This document shows, one piece after another, positions 1 to 6,831 of a stretch of DNA of 8,510 nt. Made by a program: the position numbers and the translations under genes. Each line of letters begins with the position of its first letter. Within the stretch, counting starts at the first letter, position 1. The notes below the pieces were generated by a model. That model was not told the DNA's origin, made no database searches, and saw only the letters and a list, made by a program, of their open reading frames with translations. This stretch comes from Microcaldota archaeon (GTDB lineage Archaea > Micrarchaeota > Micrarchaeia > Anstonellales > Bilamarchaeaceae): the NCBI GenBank assembly GCA_020726005.1, contig DYTL01000033.1, forward strand, positions 1 to 8,510. The letters are read 5' to 3'.

Positions 1-118
1 TCGCTAAAAAACGCGAAAAATAGTTTAATTATAAAACCAATATAATGTTTGGTTCGCGCGAATGGTTTAGTTGTAGAAGATGTTCGGAATTACTGTGATT
101 GAACCTGAAGATTGTCTT

Positions 119-129
119 TTTAAATATAT
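119..129 (+). promoter_or_regulatory. TATA box of the lipoprotein operon, leaderless spacing
   Basis: The stretch TTTAAATATAT is an archaeal TATA-like element. Its eight-base core (119-126) is centred about 25 bases before the ATG at 147, the usual distance from TATA box to transcription start. This predicts a transcript beginning at or next to the start codon, and it favours ATG 147 over the upstream TTG at 99, which would lie outside the transcript. Confidence 0.65.
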
Positions 130-146
130 TGGACAAAAATAATGTT

Positions 147-413
147 ATGAAATTTTTTGTGAAAAAATTTGTATTGATTGGAATTTTATTAAGCGTACTA
201 TTAATAAGTGGATGCATCAAAGAGCAAACTAAACCATTACCAGCTATCCCACCTGCTTCATCTAATTTTACTATCTCAAATGTATCAGACAATGTTTCGA
301 TTTCTTCTATTTTTAATGAGGATATTGCTTCTATGAATTCAACAATAGAAGAATTAAATGAAACTTCTTTTGATGATTTAATATCGAGTGAATTTGAAGG
401 AGGATTTGAATGA
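147..413 (+). CDS. small secreted lipoprotein, function unknown
   Basis: This is an 88-residue protein. Its N-terminus has two lysines, a hydrophobic core at residues 8-20 and a lipobox I-S-G-C with the cysteine at residue 23, so it should be lipid-anchored outside the membrane. The mature part is only about 66 residues, Ser/Asn/Glu-rich, with five N-X-S/T sequons and an acidic end. The frame stays open upstream to a TTG at 99. I chose ATG 147 because it gives a clean signal peptide and sits at leaderless distance from a TATA box. The stop overlaps the next start codon as ATGA (410-413), so the two genes are translationally coupled and the products may act together at the surface. I do not recognise a family. 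The mature part may be little more than a tether or a binding peptide. Confidence 0.8.
   Translation: MKFFVKKFVLIGILLSVLLISGCIKEQTKPLPAIPPASSNFTISNVSDNVSISSIFNEDIASMNSTIEELNETSFDDLISSEFEGGFE
396..403 (+). promoter_or_regulatory. strong Shine-Dalgarno site for the repeat protein
   Basis: GAAGGAGG lies six bases before the ATG at 410, inside the last codons of the lipoprotein gene. It fixes the start of the downstream gene and explains how an internal gene of a leaderless transcript is translated. Confidence 0.75.
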
Positions 414-2332
414 AAAAAATAACATTTATTATTATAGTGTTCATGCTTTTTATGTTTTTATTTGTTTCTGTAATAAATGCTCAATCTTCAAGTACTGCTT
501 TTGGCCCTGAAGTTTATGATAACAGTTCTAATTTTAGAAATCCTCAGGATACAGGTGTAGTTGGGCATCAAAATCTTAATATATCATCAAAGGCCTATAG
601 TGACGCAAACATAGAACATTCTAAAGATATGAAGAAAGATATAATGAATAGAACAAACATAGAACATTCTAAAGATATGAAGAAAGATATAATGAATAGA
701 ACAAACATAGAACATTCTAAAGATATGAAGAAAGATATAATAGTTAATGGAACAGGAAAATTAATAGCTAAAGGAAATGGTAAAGTTAGTATTTCTGGTA
801 ATATAAAATTAGATATAAGTGGAACAGGAACACTTACAATAATAGATAATGGCGGGGATATCGTAATAACAAAAAAAGCAGGCGATATGAATATTAAAAA
901 AAGTGCTACTGCAAGATTAAATAAACAACGATATACCGGAACAGGAAGTATGAATATTAAAGGAAGTGCTATAACTGTTGAACTTGAAGGAAAAAATATA
1001 GATTTGACTGCAGAGGGAACAGCAAGAGCAATATTAAGCGGAACCGGAACATACAAAACCTGTGGTATTACTGAAAAATGCGTAGATGGTAGTTGGACAG
1101 TAAAAGGAACTAACATTGGCATATCAAGAATGATTGGAGTATCATCATTAGGTGTAGAAGTAAAAGAGCCAGGGAAAATAATAAGTCCATTTGCAAAAAA
1201 CTTTAGTAAAGCAAATATTTCCATAATTGCAAAAGATATAAATGATAGGTATGTAACTGCAATAAACAATTATACAAAAATAAGGTCTGATTATCTAATA
1301 ACAAAGGCCAACTATCAAAAAACTGTTAAAGGAACAGGAAAACTTATAGCTAAAGGAAATGGTACGGGTTATATTTCTGGTAATGTAACAGTAGATGTTA
1401 GTGGAACAGGAACACTTACAATAATAGATAATGACGGGGATATGATAATAACAAAGAAAATAGGAGATATGATTAAAGCAAGCAGTACTGAAACGAATAC
1501 ATCACAATATACTGGAACAGGAAGTATGAATATTAAAGGAAGTGCTATAACTGTTGAACTTGAAGGAAAAAATATAGATTTGACTGCAGAGGGAACAGGA
1601 ACAGCGACAATAAATGGAACTGGAATATACAAAGTATGTGGTAAATTAAAACCAGGATGTTTAGATGGTAGATGGACTACAATGGGAACAAGTGTTACTA
1701 CTTCAGCAGGTGAAGAAGAAGTAGTAGTTGTAGTTGAAAAAATAAAATCATTTATGATGGCTGAATTAGAAAGAATTATTTCTCATTTCGAACTTCTTAA
1801 AACAAGAGTAGAAAATATAAGAGTTCTTGATGAAATAGAAAAAGATAATCTTATTTCTGAATTTAATGAATATATATCTTATCTTGAAAACGTAAAAAAA
1901 GAGGTAACTGCTGCAACAACTATGAGAGAAATAACGGCTATTAGAAAAGAAATGAAAGATACATGGCTTGAAGTAAGAAAAGGAATTAAGAGAGCCCGTG
2001 GTTTAATTTTAAACGCACGAATTATTCACGTATTAAATCATGGAGAAGCTATTAGTGCACACATTGAAAACAAAATTAAAATCTTAAAAACAAAAGGAAT
2101 GAACACTAGTCAATTAGAAACACGACTTGCAATTTATCAAAATAAATTAGCTTCTGGAAAGCAAAAATATAGAACTATAAAAGAGAAGCTTGAAACAGCA
2201 ATAGGTGTTGAAGAAGTAGATAGGTCTACTCAAGAAGGGTATTCATCTGCTAAAGAGATATATGCATCTACTAAAGAGATATATACAATATTAAACCACA
2301 CGATAAATGAAACTAATTCTAAAACTGATTAG
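410..2332 (+). CDS. secreted repeat protein: duplicated Gly-rich beta domain plus helical C-terminal half
   Basis: This 640-residue protein has a signal peptide (residues 1 to about 24, ending I-N-A). Residues 67-110 hold a 16-residue charged motif repeated 2.75 times, with an N-R-T sequon in each full unit. Two homologous domains follow (114-239 and 308-432), rich in G-T-G turns and alternating beta-type residues. Each ends in a cysteine pair and a D-G-x-W motif: C218/C224 with W229, and C410/C417 with W422. A disulfide per domain is inferred. Residues from about 438 to 640 are charged and strongly helical, with coiled-coil character, and end in two tandem heptads. No C-terminal membrane segment is seen, so the protein is probably secreted or held by a partner such as the coupled lipoprotein. 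The G-x-G periodicity suggests a beta-solenoid or stacked hairpins. I do not recognise a named family; a surface, adhesive or structural role is an inference. Confidence 0.85.
   Translation: MKKITFIIIVFMLFMFLFVSVINAQSSSTAFGPEVYDNSSNFRNPQDTGVVGHQNLNISSKAYSDANIEHSKDMKKDIMNRTNIEHSKDMKKDIMNRTNIEHSKDMKKDIIVNGTGKLIAKGNGKVSISGNIKLDISGTGTLTIIDNGGDIVITKKAGDMNIKKSATARLNKQRYTGTGSMNIKGSAITVELEGKNIDLTAEGTARAILSGTGTYKTCGITEKCVDGSWTVKGTNIGISRMIGVSSLGVEVKEPGKIISPFAKNFSKANISIIAKDINDRYVTAINNYTKIRSDYLITKANYQKTVKGTGKLIAKGNGTGYISGNVTVDVSGTGTLTIIDNDGDMIITKKIGDMIKASSTETNTSQYTGTGSMNIKGSAITVELEGKNIDLTAEGTGTATINGTGIYKVCGKLKPGCLDGRWTTMGTSVTTSAGEEEVVVVVEKIKSFMMAELERIISHFELLKTRVENIRVLDEIEKDNLISEFNEYISYLENVKKEVTAATTMREITAIRKEMKDTWLEVRKGIKRARGLILNARIIHVLNHGEAISAHIENKIKILKTKGMNTSQLETRLAIYQNKLASGKQKYRTIKEKLETAIGVEEVDRSTQEGYSSAKEIYASTKEIYTILNHTINETNSKTD
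608..739 (+). repeat. 48-bp perfect tandem repeat, 2.75 copies, in frame
   Basis: Units lie at 608-655, 656-703 and 704-739 (partial). The copies are identical base for base over the shared part. Each codes for N-I-E-H-S-K-D-M-K-K-D-I-M-N-R-T. The length is a multiple of three, so copy number can change without breaking the frame. Identity at silent positions shows that the expansion is recent or is being homogenised. Confidence 0.95.
749..1126 (+). repeat. beta-domain duplication, copy 1
   Basis: This encodes residues 114-239 of the 640-residue protein and is homologous to 1331-1705. The sub-block 938-1022 (85 bases) is identical in DNA to 1514-1598, silent sites included. The two copies differ by a two-residue deletion in the middle linker and one extra residue between the cysteines of copy 2. 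Confidence 0.93.
1331..1705 (+). repeat. beta-domain duplication, copy 2
   Basis: This encodes residues 308-432 and pairs with 749-1126. A second nearly identical block begins at 821 in copy 1 and at 1403 in copy 2. The 85-base identical block has an offset of 576 bases, against 582 for the earlier block, which locates the indel in the linker between them. Confidence 0.93.
2246..2287 (+). repeat. two tandem 21-bp heptad repeats
   Basis: Units 2246-2266 and 2267-2287 differ at two bases. They encode S-A-K-E-I-Y-A and S-T-K-E-I-Y-T (residues 613-626). A seven-residue unit in a helical region is a duplicated coiled-coil heptad. Confidence 0.85.
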
Positions 2333-2337
2333 TAGAT

Positions 2338-2350
2338 AATTATTTTTTAC
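2338..2350 (+). terminator. probable oligo-T transcription stop
   Basis: A run of six T (2343-2348) within an A/T-rich stretch begins 11 bases after the TAG stop of the repeat protein. Archaeal RNA polymerase terminates at such oligo-T tracts without needing a hairpin. A separate promoter further downstream agrees with an operon end here. Confidence 0.45.
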
Positions 2351-2477
2351 CTTATTCTGTATATTAATCCATTTAATTGCTTTTACACAACCACCGTACG
2401 AACATCCCTCCTTCACGGATGTACAAAACGTCTAAATTCAACCTCTTTATTGTTCCTTGCAAACTAAACCGAAATGA

Positions 2478-2485
2478 ATTTAAAA
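2478..2485 (+). promoter_or_regulatory. TATA box of the pheS operon, leaderless spacing
   Basis: ATTTAAAA, with a purine-rich BRE-like CGAAATG just upstream (2470-2476), is centred about 26 bases before the ATG at 2507. This predicts a leaderless transcript starting at or next to that ATG. No Shine-Dalgarno sequence is seen before 2507, which fits. Confidence 0.7.
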
Positions 2486-2506
2486 ACACGTACTGAATAT
2501 TGATCT

Positions 2507-3316
2507 ATGATGAAAAAGCTACTTATAATATTACTTTTATTAAATTTTGCGTTTGCCGAATTCCAGCTTCAAAAATTTGAAATTATAACGAAACTGAATG
2601 AAAATGGCAGCACAAATGTAGAAGAAAGAATAAATATTATTATGTTTGGACAATATAGTAGACAACTTTATGAAAGCGGGTATAATGATAATACGTTTTC
2701 TGGTTGGCAGAAAATAACTAATATAAGTGAGATAAAGGCACATATGAGTACAAAGAGTACTGATTTAAAAAACATACTTATACGTCCCCAACCACCAAGA
2801 AAATCTAGTTCTGAAGAAATATGGTTCAGTCAAATAATAATTAGTTATGTTGCATTTCCATATTATGATAAAGAGAGAAAAATGATTAATAATACAGGTA
2901 TTGTCAAAATGGAAAAATATAAACCAAGAACGACCCGTTTTACACTAAATGAAACTATATTCAATCTTCCGCGCACAGAAACCGGGGATATCCAACTAGA
3001 TAAGAAAACTACACTTTCAATTATTTTGCCAGACAATGCAATAATAACCCATCTCAATCCAATAACAGAAAGCTTGTGCGACGCCAAATTTCCTCTGCAA
3101 TCCAAAACCCTAAATTGGAGCGGAGAACTTACATTGGTACAATTTTCTCTTACTTATGAAGTGGAACAGAGTTTAGATAAAGAAGTTGTAGAATTTTTCT
3201 CTGATTTCCAAAAAGATATAAGTACAAATAGACTTGGTCAAGAGGAAATTATTGCATTAATAATTGCTGCAATATTGGCGTTTTCTTATTTTTATTTGAG
3301 GATTTCAAGGAGATGA
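2507..3316 (+). CDS. secreted protein with C-terminal membrane anchor, function unknown
   Basis: This is a 269-residue protein. A signal peptide covers residues 1-17 (ending A-F-A). Residues 18-247 form an exported domain, and one membrane helix at about 248-265 is followed by R-I-S-R-R inside the cell. The domain opens with alternating strands and an N-x-N-G-S-x-x-V-E-E segment (residues 31-40). This is reminiscent of the start of DUF2207-type membrane proteins, where a short strand leads into a D-G-S-x-x-V-x-E turn. That resemblance is weak, and the multi-helix part of that family is absent. There is one cysteine (191) and few sequons. A second ATG at 2510 is possible, but the TATA spacing fits 2507. 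The stop lies one base before pheS, so the two genes share a transcript; functional linkage to PheS is not implied. The family is not identified. Confidence 0.8.
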   Translation: MMKKLLIILLLLNFAFAEFQLQKFEIITKLNENGSTNVEERINIIMFGQYSRQLYESGYNDNTFSGWQKITNISEIKAHMSTKSTDLKNILIRPQPPRKSSSEEIWFSQIIISYVAFPYYDKERKMINNTGIVKMEKYKPRTTRFTLNETIFNLPRTETGDIQLDKKTTLSIILPDNAIITHLNPITESLCDAKFPLQSKTLNWSGELTLVQFSLTYEVEQSLDKEVVEFFSDFQKDISTNRLGQEEIIALIIAAILAFSYFYLRISRR

Positions 3317-3317
3317 T

Positions 3318-4838
3318 ATGGAATACAAATACGAACACGAAATACTTACATATTTGAAAACTAAAAAAAAAGATTCACTTCTTAAAATAGCAGTAACCCT
3401 TAAAATTGATCAAAATGCGCTTATGCGTCCGCTGATTTCCCTTGAAGAAAAAGGATTAATAAAAAGAGAGGTAAGTACATTCCAATCAATAGTGCTTACT
3501 GAAGAAGGAAAAAATTATATGAAAAACGGACTTCCGGAAATTCGCGTATACAAAAAAATTTCCGAAGGAAAAGAAATAGATTCGTTTACTCAAGATGAAA
3601 AACAGTTTGGTATAAAATGGGCAAAGGATAAGGGATTTATTAAGATAATAAATAATAAGTTTGTAGTGAAAAGAAAATTTTCCGAACAGGAAATAAACAA
3701 TTATTCTAAATTGTATTTATCACTGAACCTCCACAGGCCAAAGCCAGTGGCTTCCGATAATGTGATTTTAAGTGGAAGCCACCCCTCTTCAGAAAAAGGT
3801 GCGCTCTCTTTGGAATTAACCCCAGGGCTTCCGCATACTCATGAAGATTCACAAAGTGCAAATTCAAAAGAGTTGATAAAAAGAGGTCTTGCAGTAGAAA
3901 AAAGTGAAAAAGAAATAGTGTTCATAATAACCAACGCGGGATTGAATGCAAAATTAGAAGAAGAGGGGATAACACAATTAACTTCTGAAATGCTACGCAC
4001 TGGCGCGTGGAAAGGAAAAAAATTCAAGGAATTTGATGTTTCCATTCCAGCAAAAAATACACTGTTGGGCAAAACTCACCCCATTACGCAAATGATAGAA
4101 CGCATACGTCTGATTTTCGCTGAACTTGGTTTTGAAGAAATAGATGGTAATTATATAGAAAGCGCGTTCTGGAATTTTGATTCGTTATTTCAACCGCAGG
4201 ACCATCCTGCACGTGAACTCGCAGATACTTTTTATTTGGAAGGAGAGGAACCTTTACCAGATAAAAAACTTGTTGAAAAAGTGAAAAACGCACACGAAAC
4301 AGGATGGGATTATGTGTGGAGTAAAACAGAGTCCAAAAAAAGAGTGCTGCGTACGCATACAACTGCACTTAGCGCTCGTTATCTTGCATCAATGAAGAGT
4401 GAACCGAAAAAATATTTCACAATAGGGCGAGTATTCCGGAACGAAGCAACTGATTATAAACATCTCGCGGAATTTCACCAATTAGAAGGTATAATTGCAT
4501 GGAAGCATGCAACATTCCGCGATCTTCTTGGTATACTAAAAGAATTTTACGCGAAACTTGGTTTTAAAAAAATAAGATTCAGACCCAGTTATTTTCCTTA
4601 TACCGAACCGAGTTTAGAAATAATTGTTTATTTTGAGAAGAAAAAAGAATGGGTAGAAATAGGTGCCGCTGGAATAATGCGTCCTGAAGTTTCAATTCCA
4701 CTCGCAAATAGCTATCCAATCCTCGCATGGGGGCTTAGTTTGGAGCGGCCTCTTATGATGCTCATGGACATTAATGATATTCGCACGTTTTATAAAAATG
4801 ATTTGATGTGGCTTAGATATACAAAGGTAAATTTATGA
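3318..4838 (+). CDS. pheS: phenylalanine--tRNA ligase alpha subunit (archaeal type)
   Basis: PheS is the catalytic subunit of the cytoplasmic alpha2-beta2 enzyme that charges tRNA-Phe with phenylalanine using ATP. The 506-residue product has N-terminal winged-helix-like domains (about 1-70 and 85-220) as in archaeal and eukaryotic PheS. The class II synthetase core follows: motif 1 near K-T-H-P-I-T-Q-M-I-E (252-261), F-D-S-L-F-Q-P-Q-D-H-P-A-R-E (287-300), motif 2 with F-R-N-E (373-376) and F-H-Q-L-E-G (386-391), the F-P-Y-T-E-P-S-L-E strand (426-434), and motif 3 G-L-S-L-E-R (472-477) with its conserved arginine. AAGGAG at 3307-3312 precedes the ATG. Residues of about 138-184 look foreign (GC-rich, palindromic) and interrupt the domain before K-E-L-I-K-R-G. 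The core motifs are intact, so I expect a working enzyme. The partner pheT is not in the window and must be encoded elsewhere. Confidence 0.97.
   Translation: MEYKYEHEILTYLKTKKKDSLLKIAVTLKIDQNALMRPLISLEEKGLIKREVSTFQSIVLTEEGKNYMKNGLPEIRVYKKISEGKEIDSFTQDEKQFGIKWAKDKGFIKIINNKFVVKRKFSEQEINNYSKLYLSLNLHRPKPVASDNVILSGSHPSSEKGALSLELTPGLPHTHEDSQSANSKELIKRGLAVEKSEKEIVFIITNAGLNAKLEEEGITQLTSEMLRTGAWKGKKFKEFDVSIPAKNTLLGKTHPITQMIERIRLIFAELGFEEIDGNYIESAFWNFDSLFQPQDHPARELADTFYLEGEEPLPDKKLVEKVKNAHETGWDYVWSKTESKKRVLRTHTTALSARYLASMKSEPKKYFTIGRVFRNEATDYKHLAEFHQLEGIIAWKHATFRDLLGILKEFYAKLGFKKIRFRPSYFPYTEPSLEIIVYFEKKKEWVEIGAAGIMRPEVSIPLANSYPILAWGLSLERPLMMLMDINDIRTFYKNDLMWLRYTKVNL
3726..3868 (+). other. GC-rich palindromic in-frame insertion inside pheS
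   Basis: By hand count 56 of 110 bases in 3731-3840 are G or C, against 22 of 100 in 3621-3720 and 33 of 100 in 3841-3940. The segment contains GTGGCTTCC (3747-3755) and its perfect reverse complement GGAAGCCAC (3774-3782), with an 18-base loop. A further GGCTTCC lies at 3826-3832 and AAGCC at 3741-3745, so several alternative pairings exist. It encodes about 48 residues rich in Pro, Ser, Gly and His, placed where archaeal PheS normally runs straight into the K-R-G-L helix. The edges are approximate because I judged them from composition and family memory. It resembles, in kind only, the Rickettsia palindromic elements that insert in frame in genes. Confidence 0.55.
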
Positions 4839-4901
4839 ATTTCCGCCAATCTAGTTGTCGACATTCCAACGGCTATTTATTAAACAAATGTTTAACATCA
4901 A

Positions 4902-4928
4902 CGTTTTAATTGTCATCTTTTTATTTTT
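4902..4928 (+). terminator. probable oligo-T stop after pheS
   Basis: T tracts (TTTT at 4903-4906, TTTTT at 4918-4922 and 4924-4928) follow a small inverted repeat TTAAAC/GTTTAA (4880-4885 and 4890-4895, four-base loop). This would be a plausible archaeal stop for the pheS transcript. The last T tract also forms part of the next TATA box. Confidence 0.35.
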
Positions 4929-4933
4929 AAAAT
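4923..4933 (+). promoter_or_regulatory. TATA box of the membrane-protein operon
   Basis: ATTTTTAAAAT is centred 23 bases before ATG 4951 and 29 before ATG 4957. Either start could be near-leaderless. A weak Shine-Dalgarno sequence, GGTGA (4942-4946), also precedes ATG 4951, so the mode of initiation is less clear than for the two upstream operons. Confidence 0.5.
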
Positions 4934-4950
4934 GGCAATATGGTGAAAAA

Positions 4951-6831
4951 ATGAAAATGAAGAATGTGATACTTTTAGTTATCGTTTTTACAATGCTTAT
5001 GGTTGGTATTATAGTTTATCTCTTTTTAGATGAAAAGAAAACTAAAACAAATATATCCCAGAACGGAATTGTAAAGGCACTTGAATTCGGGAATGCAGGA
5101 GAATATGGATATATCACAGTACATTATAACGGAACAGGTAATCTAACTATAATCGCGCTTTCCGAACAACCAAAAACCAAAATAATCGTGTTCAGACAGG
5201 ATTTTTTGAATACTGGGCAATACTCCTATTTTATGGATTTGCTTCGTGTTCTCGGGAAAAAAGGTTTTTTTATAGATGAAACCGATTCCATAACCGCACC
5301 GCAAAATAGCATAATTCTTATTCCATCCGGTGCTATGCCAATTAATGTTTTGAAAAGAATAGACAATCTTACAGCAACAAATGAAATAATATATTTGGGA
5401 AAGAAAGATTTTATTTATACGGATAAGTTGGAAAGATTTGATTGGTTTTCCAATCTTTCAACACATACAAAGGAGCACATTCTCATAATTGAAAAAACAT
5501 TAGATGAGTTTTATCTTGAAAAAAACTATTCGCTTTTTGAACAAATAGAACGAAACTCATGGGCAGAAAAAAATTTAGCAACATTTTCCTATTTTGGCGA
5601 TGGTGATAAAACTTACTTTATAAAACTTAATGGAGCACAATGGCTGCGCATGCTTCCGCTTGCTGATTCTAAACAATTTACCTTAAATCGGGCAGAGATA
5701 AACGGAACATTCGATATTTTTCCATGGCAAAAAGCTCAGATAACTGTACAAATTAACCATTCCAATGGAACCGCTGAATTTGTTCTTGAAAAAGATAAAA
5801 AAATAATTCAACGCGGAGAACTAGACCGTGTGAGAAACAATCAAGCGTTTTTTCTCGTATTTTCGTTTAATTCATCAGGTAATTATCTTCTTAAGGTATT
5901 TGACCATGACGGAATAATGGCTGCAAAGCACATTCATGTAAAAGATGTAAATGTTTCGTTTGTGCGTGCATATGGAAATTCTTATGAATTTAGCGTGTTT
6001 TTGGACAACCAACCATTAGAAAACGCTCCAGTAATAATTGGTTTGAATCACTCTACAACTACTGTGGAAAACGAAGTAAAAAATGGCGTTCTTTTGGTGC
6101 ATGCCAACCTTAAACAAGGAGAAAATATATTTATAATTAGGCTTTTTGGGCAGCAACATTATTTGCTTTATAATAATACTCAAGAAAATATAACCGCATT
6201 TTATGCAAAGTACCTTGCACTTGGTATAATAATAATCGCAATATTCTATTTTGTAATGCATATAAATAAAAAATCTATTTATAGGATACGCGTTCCTGAA
6301 GGTGTTTTTACTCGGAATCCAGAGATCAAGCTCAAGGCAGACGAAATTATTTCAGCACTAAAGGATATGGAAAAAATGTTTGGTTGGAAGAATACACCAT
6401 TATATGCAAAAGAAATAGGTATTGGACTCAAACGTCTTACTGGAGGAATGGAAGTGAATGAAGGCAATACTGAAGCTATCCTAAAAAAATTGGAAGAAAA
6501 AGGACTTATAAAAAATTATATTGGTTTGTATGGTCTTACTGAATGGGGCGATGCGAAATGCAACGCACTCAAAAGAATAATAAAAGACAAATTAGTACAG
6601 AACGGAGTGGAATTTACTGAAAATAAATTTGGTTTTGATATAGGGGAAAAGCAAATTGTTCTTGATTCTGAAACCGCAACAAAAGAAGCAATATCTGTTT
6701 TTGAAGATCGTGCAGATATGCGTTCATATATTTCTTTACTTAATGCTAAGAAGCGCGCAATAATTGACCTTAAGATAAAAAATAGCATACTTAAGCTTGC
6801 AACATTAGACGAGTTGGATGAATTAATATGA
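4951..6831 (+). CDS. two-pass membrane protein with large exterior and winged-helix-like cytoplasmic tail
   Basis: This is a 626-residue protein. Membrane helix 1 spans residues 5-26, an exterior part runs from about 30 to 415 with many N-X-S/T sequons, membrane helix 2 spans 418-437, and a basic cytoplasmic part covers 438-626. Residues of about 76-160 alternate strand and helix and include S-Y-F-M-D-L-L-R-V-L-G-K-K-G (92-105) and I-L-I-P-S-G (122-127), like a Rossmann or amidotransferase-like fold without a visible catalytic triad. Residues of about 255-405 look like beta sandwiches. The tail has a winged-helix-like stretch (about 460-545: helix, T-E-A-I-L-K-K-L-E-E-K-G-L-I, then a Y-G-L-T wing). 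The frame stays open back to a TTG at 4855, but that extension lacks a start signal and I reject it. The topology suggests a surface sensor or tether with an internal nucleic-acid- or protein-binding part; the function is unknown. The stop overlaps the next start as ATGA. Confidence 0.85.
   Translation: MKMKNVILLVIVFTMLMVGIIVYLFLDEKKTKTNISQNGIVKALEFGNAGEYGYITVHYNGTGNLTIIALSEQPKTKIIVFRQDFLNTGQYSYFMDLLRVLGKKGFFIDETDSITAPQNSIILIPSGAMPINVLKRIDNLTATNEIIYLGKKDFIYTDKLERFDWFSNLSTHTKEHILIIEKTLDEFYLEKNYSLFEQIERNSWAEKNLATFSYFGDGDKTYFIKLNGAQWLRMLPLADSKQFTLNRAEINGTFDIFPWQKAQITVQINHSNGTAEFVLEKDKKIIQRGELDRVRNNQAFFLVFSFNSSGNYLLKVFDHDGIMAAKHIHVKDVNVSFVRAYGNSYEFSVFLDNQPLENAPVIIGLNHSTTTVENEVKNGVLLVHANLKQGENIFIIRLFGQQHYLLYNNTQENITAFYAKYLALGIIIIAIFYFVMHINKKSIYRIRVPEGVFTRNPEIKLKADEIISALKDMEKMFGWKNTPLYAKEIGIGLKRLTGGMEVNEGNTEAILKKLEEKGLIKNYIGLYGLTEWGDAKCNALKRIIKDKLVQNGVEFTENKFGFDIGEKQIVLDSETATKEAISVFEDRADMRSYISLLNAKKRAIIDLKIKNSILKLATLDELDELI

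Noticed and set aside
53..62. Palindrome TTCGCGCGAA upstream of the first promoter
   Set aside because: It is short and single, with no second site or regulator nearby; an operator cannot be claimed.
595..1632. Long minus-strand open frames opposite the repeat protein
   Set aside because: They mirror the repeated plus-strand domains and their translations are low-complexity hydrophobic; they are shadows.
2402..2422. Hairpin ACATCC/GGATGT in the 2333-2506 gap as a riboswitch or terminator
   Set aside because: The stem is six pairs with a nine-base loop and no T run, and it lies upstream of the predicted leaderless start, so it would not be in the downstream mRNA.
4855..4950. Upstream TTG start adding 32 residues and a second hydrophobic stretch to the membrane protein
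   Set aside because: It has no ribosome site or promoter in place, and it lies before the TATA box at 4923-4933.
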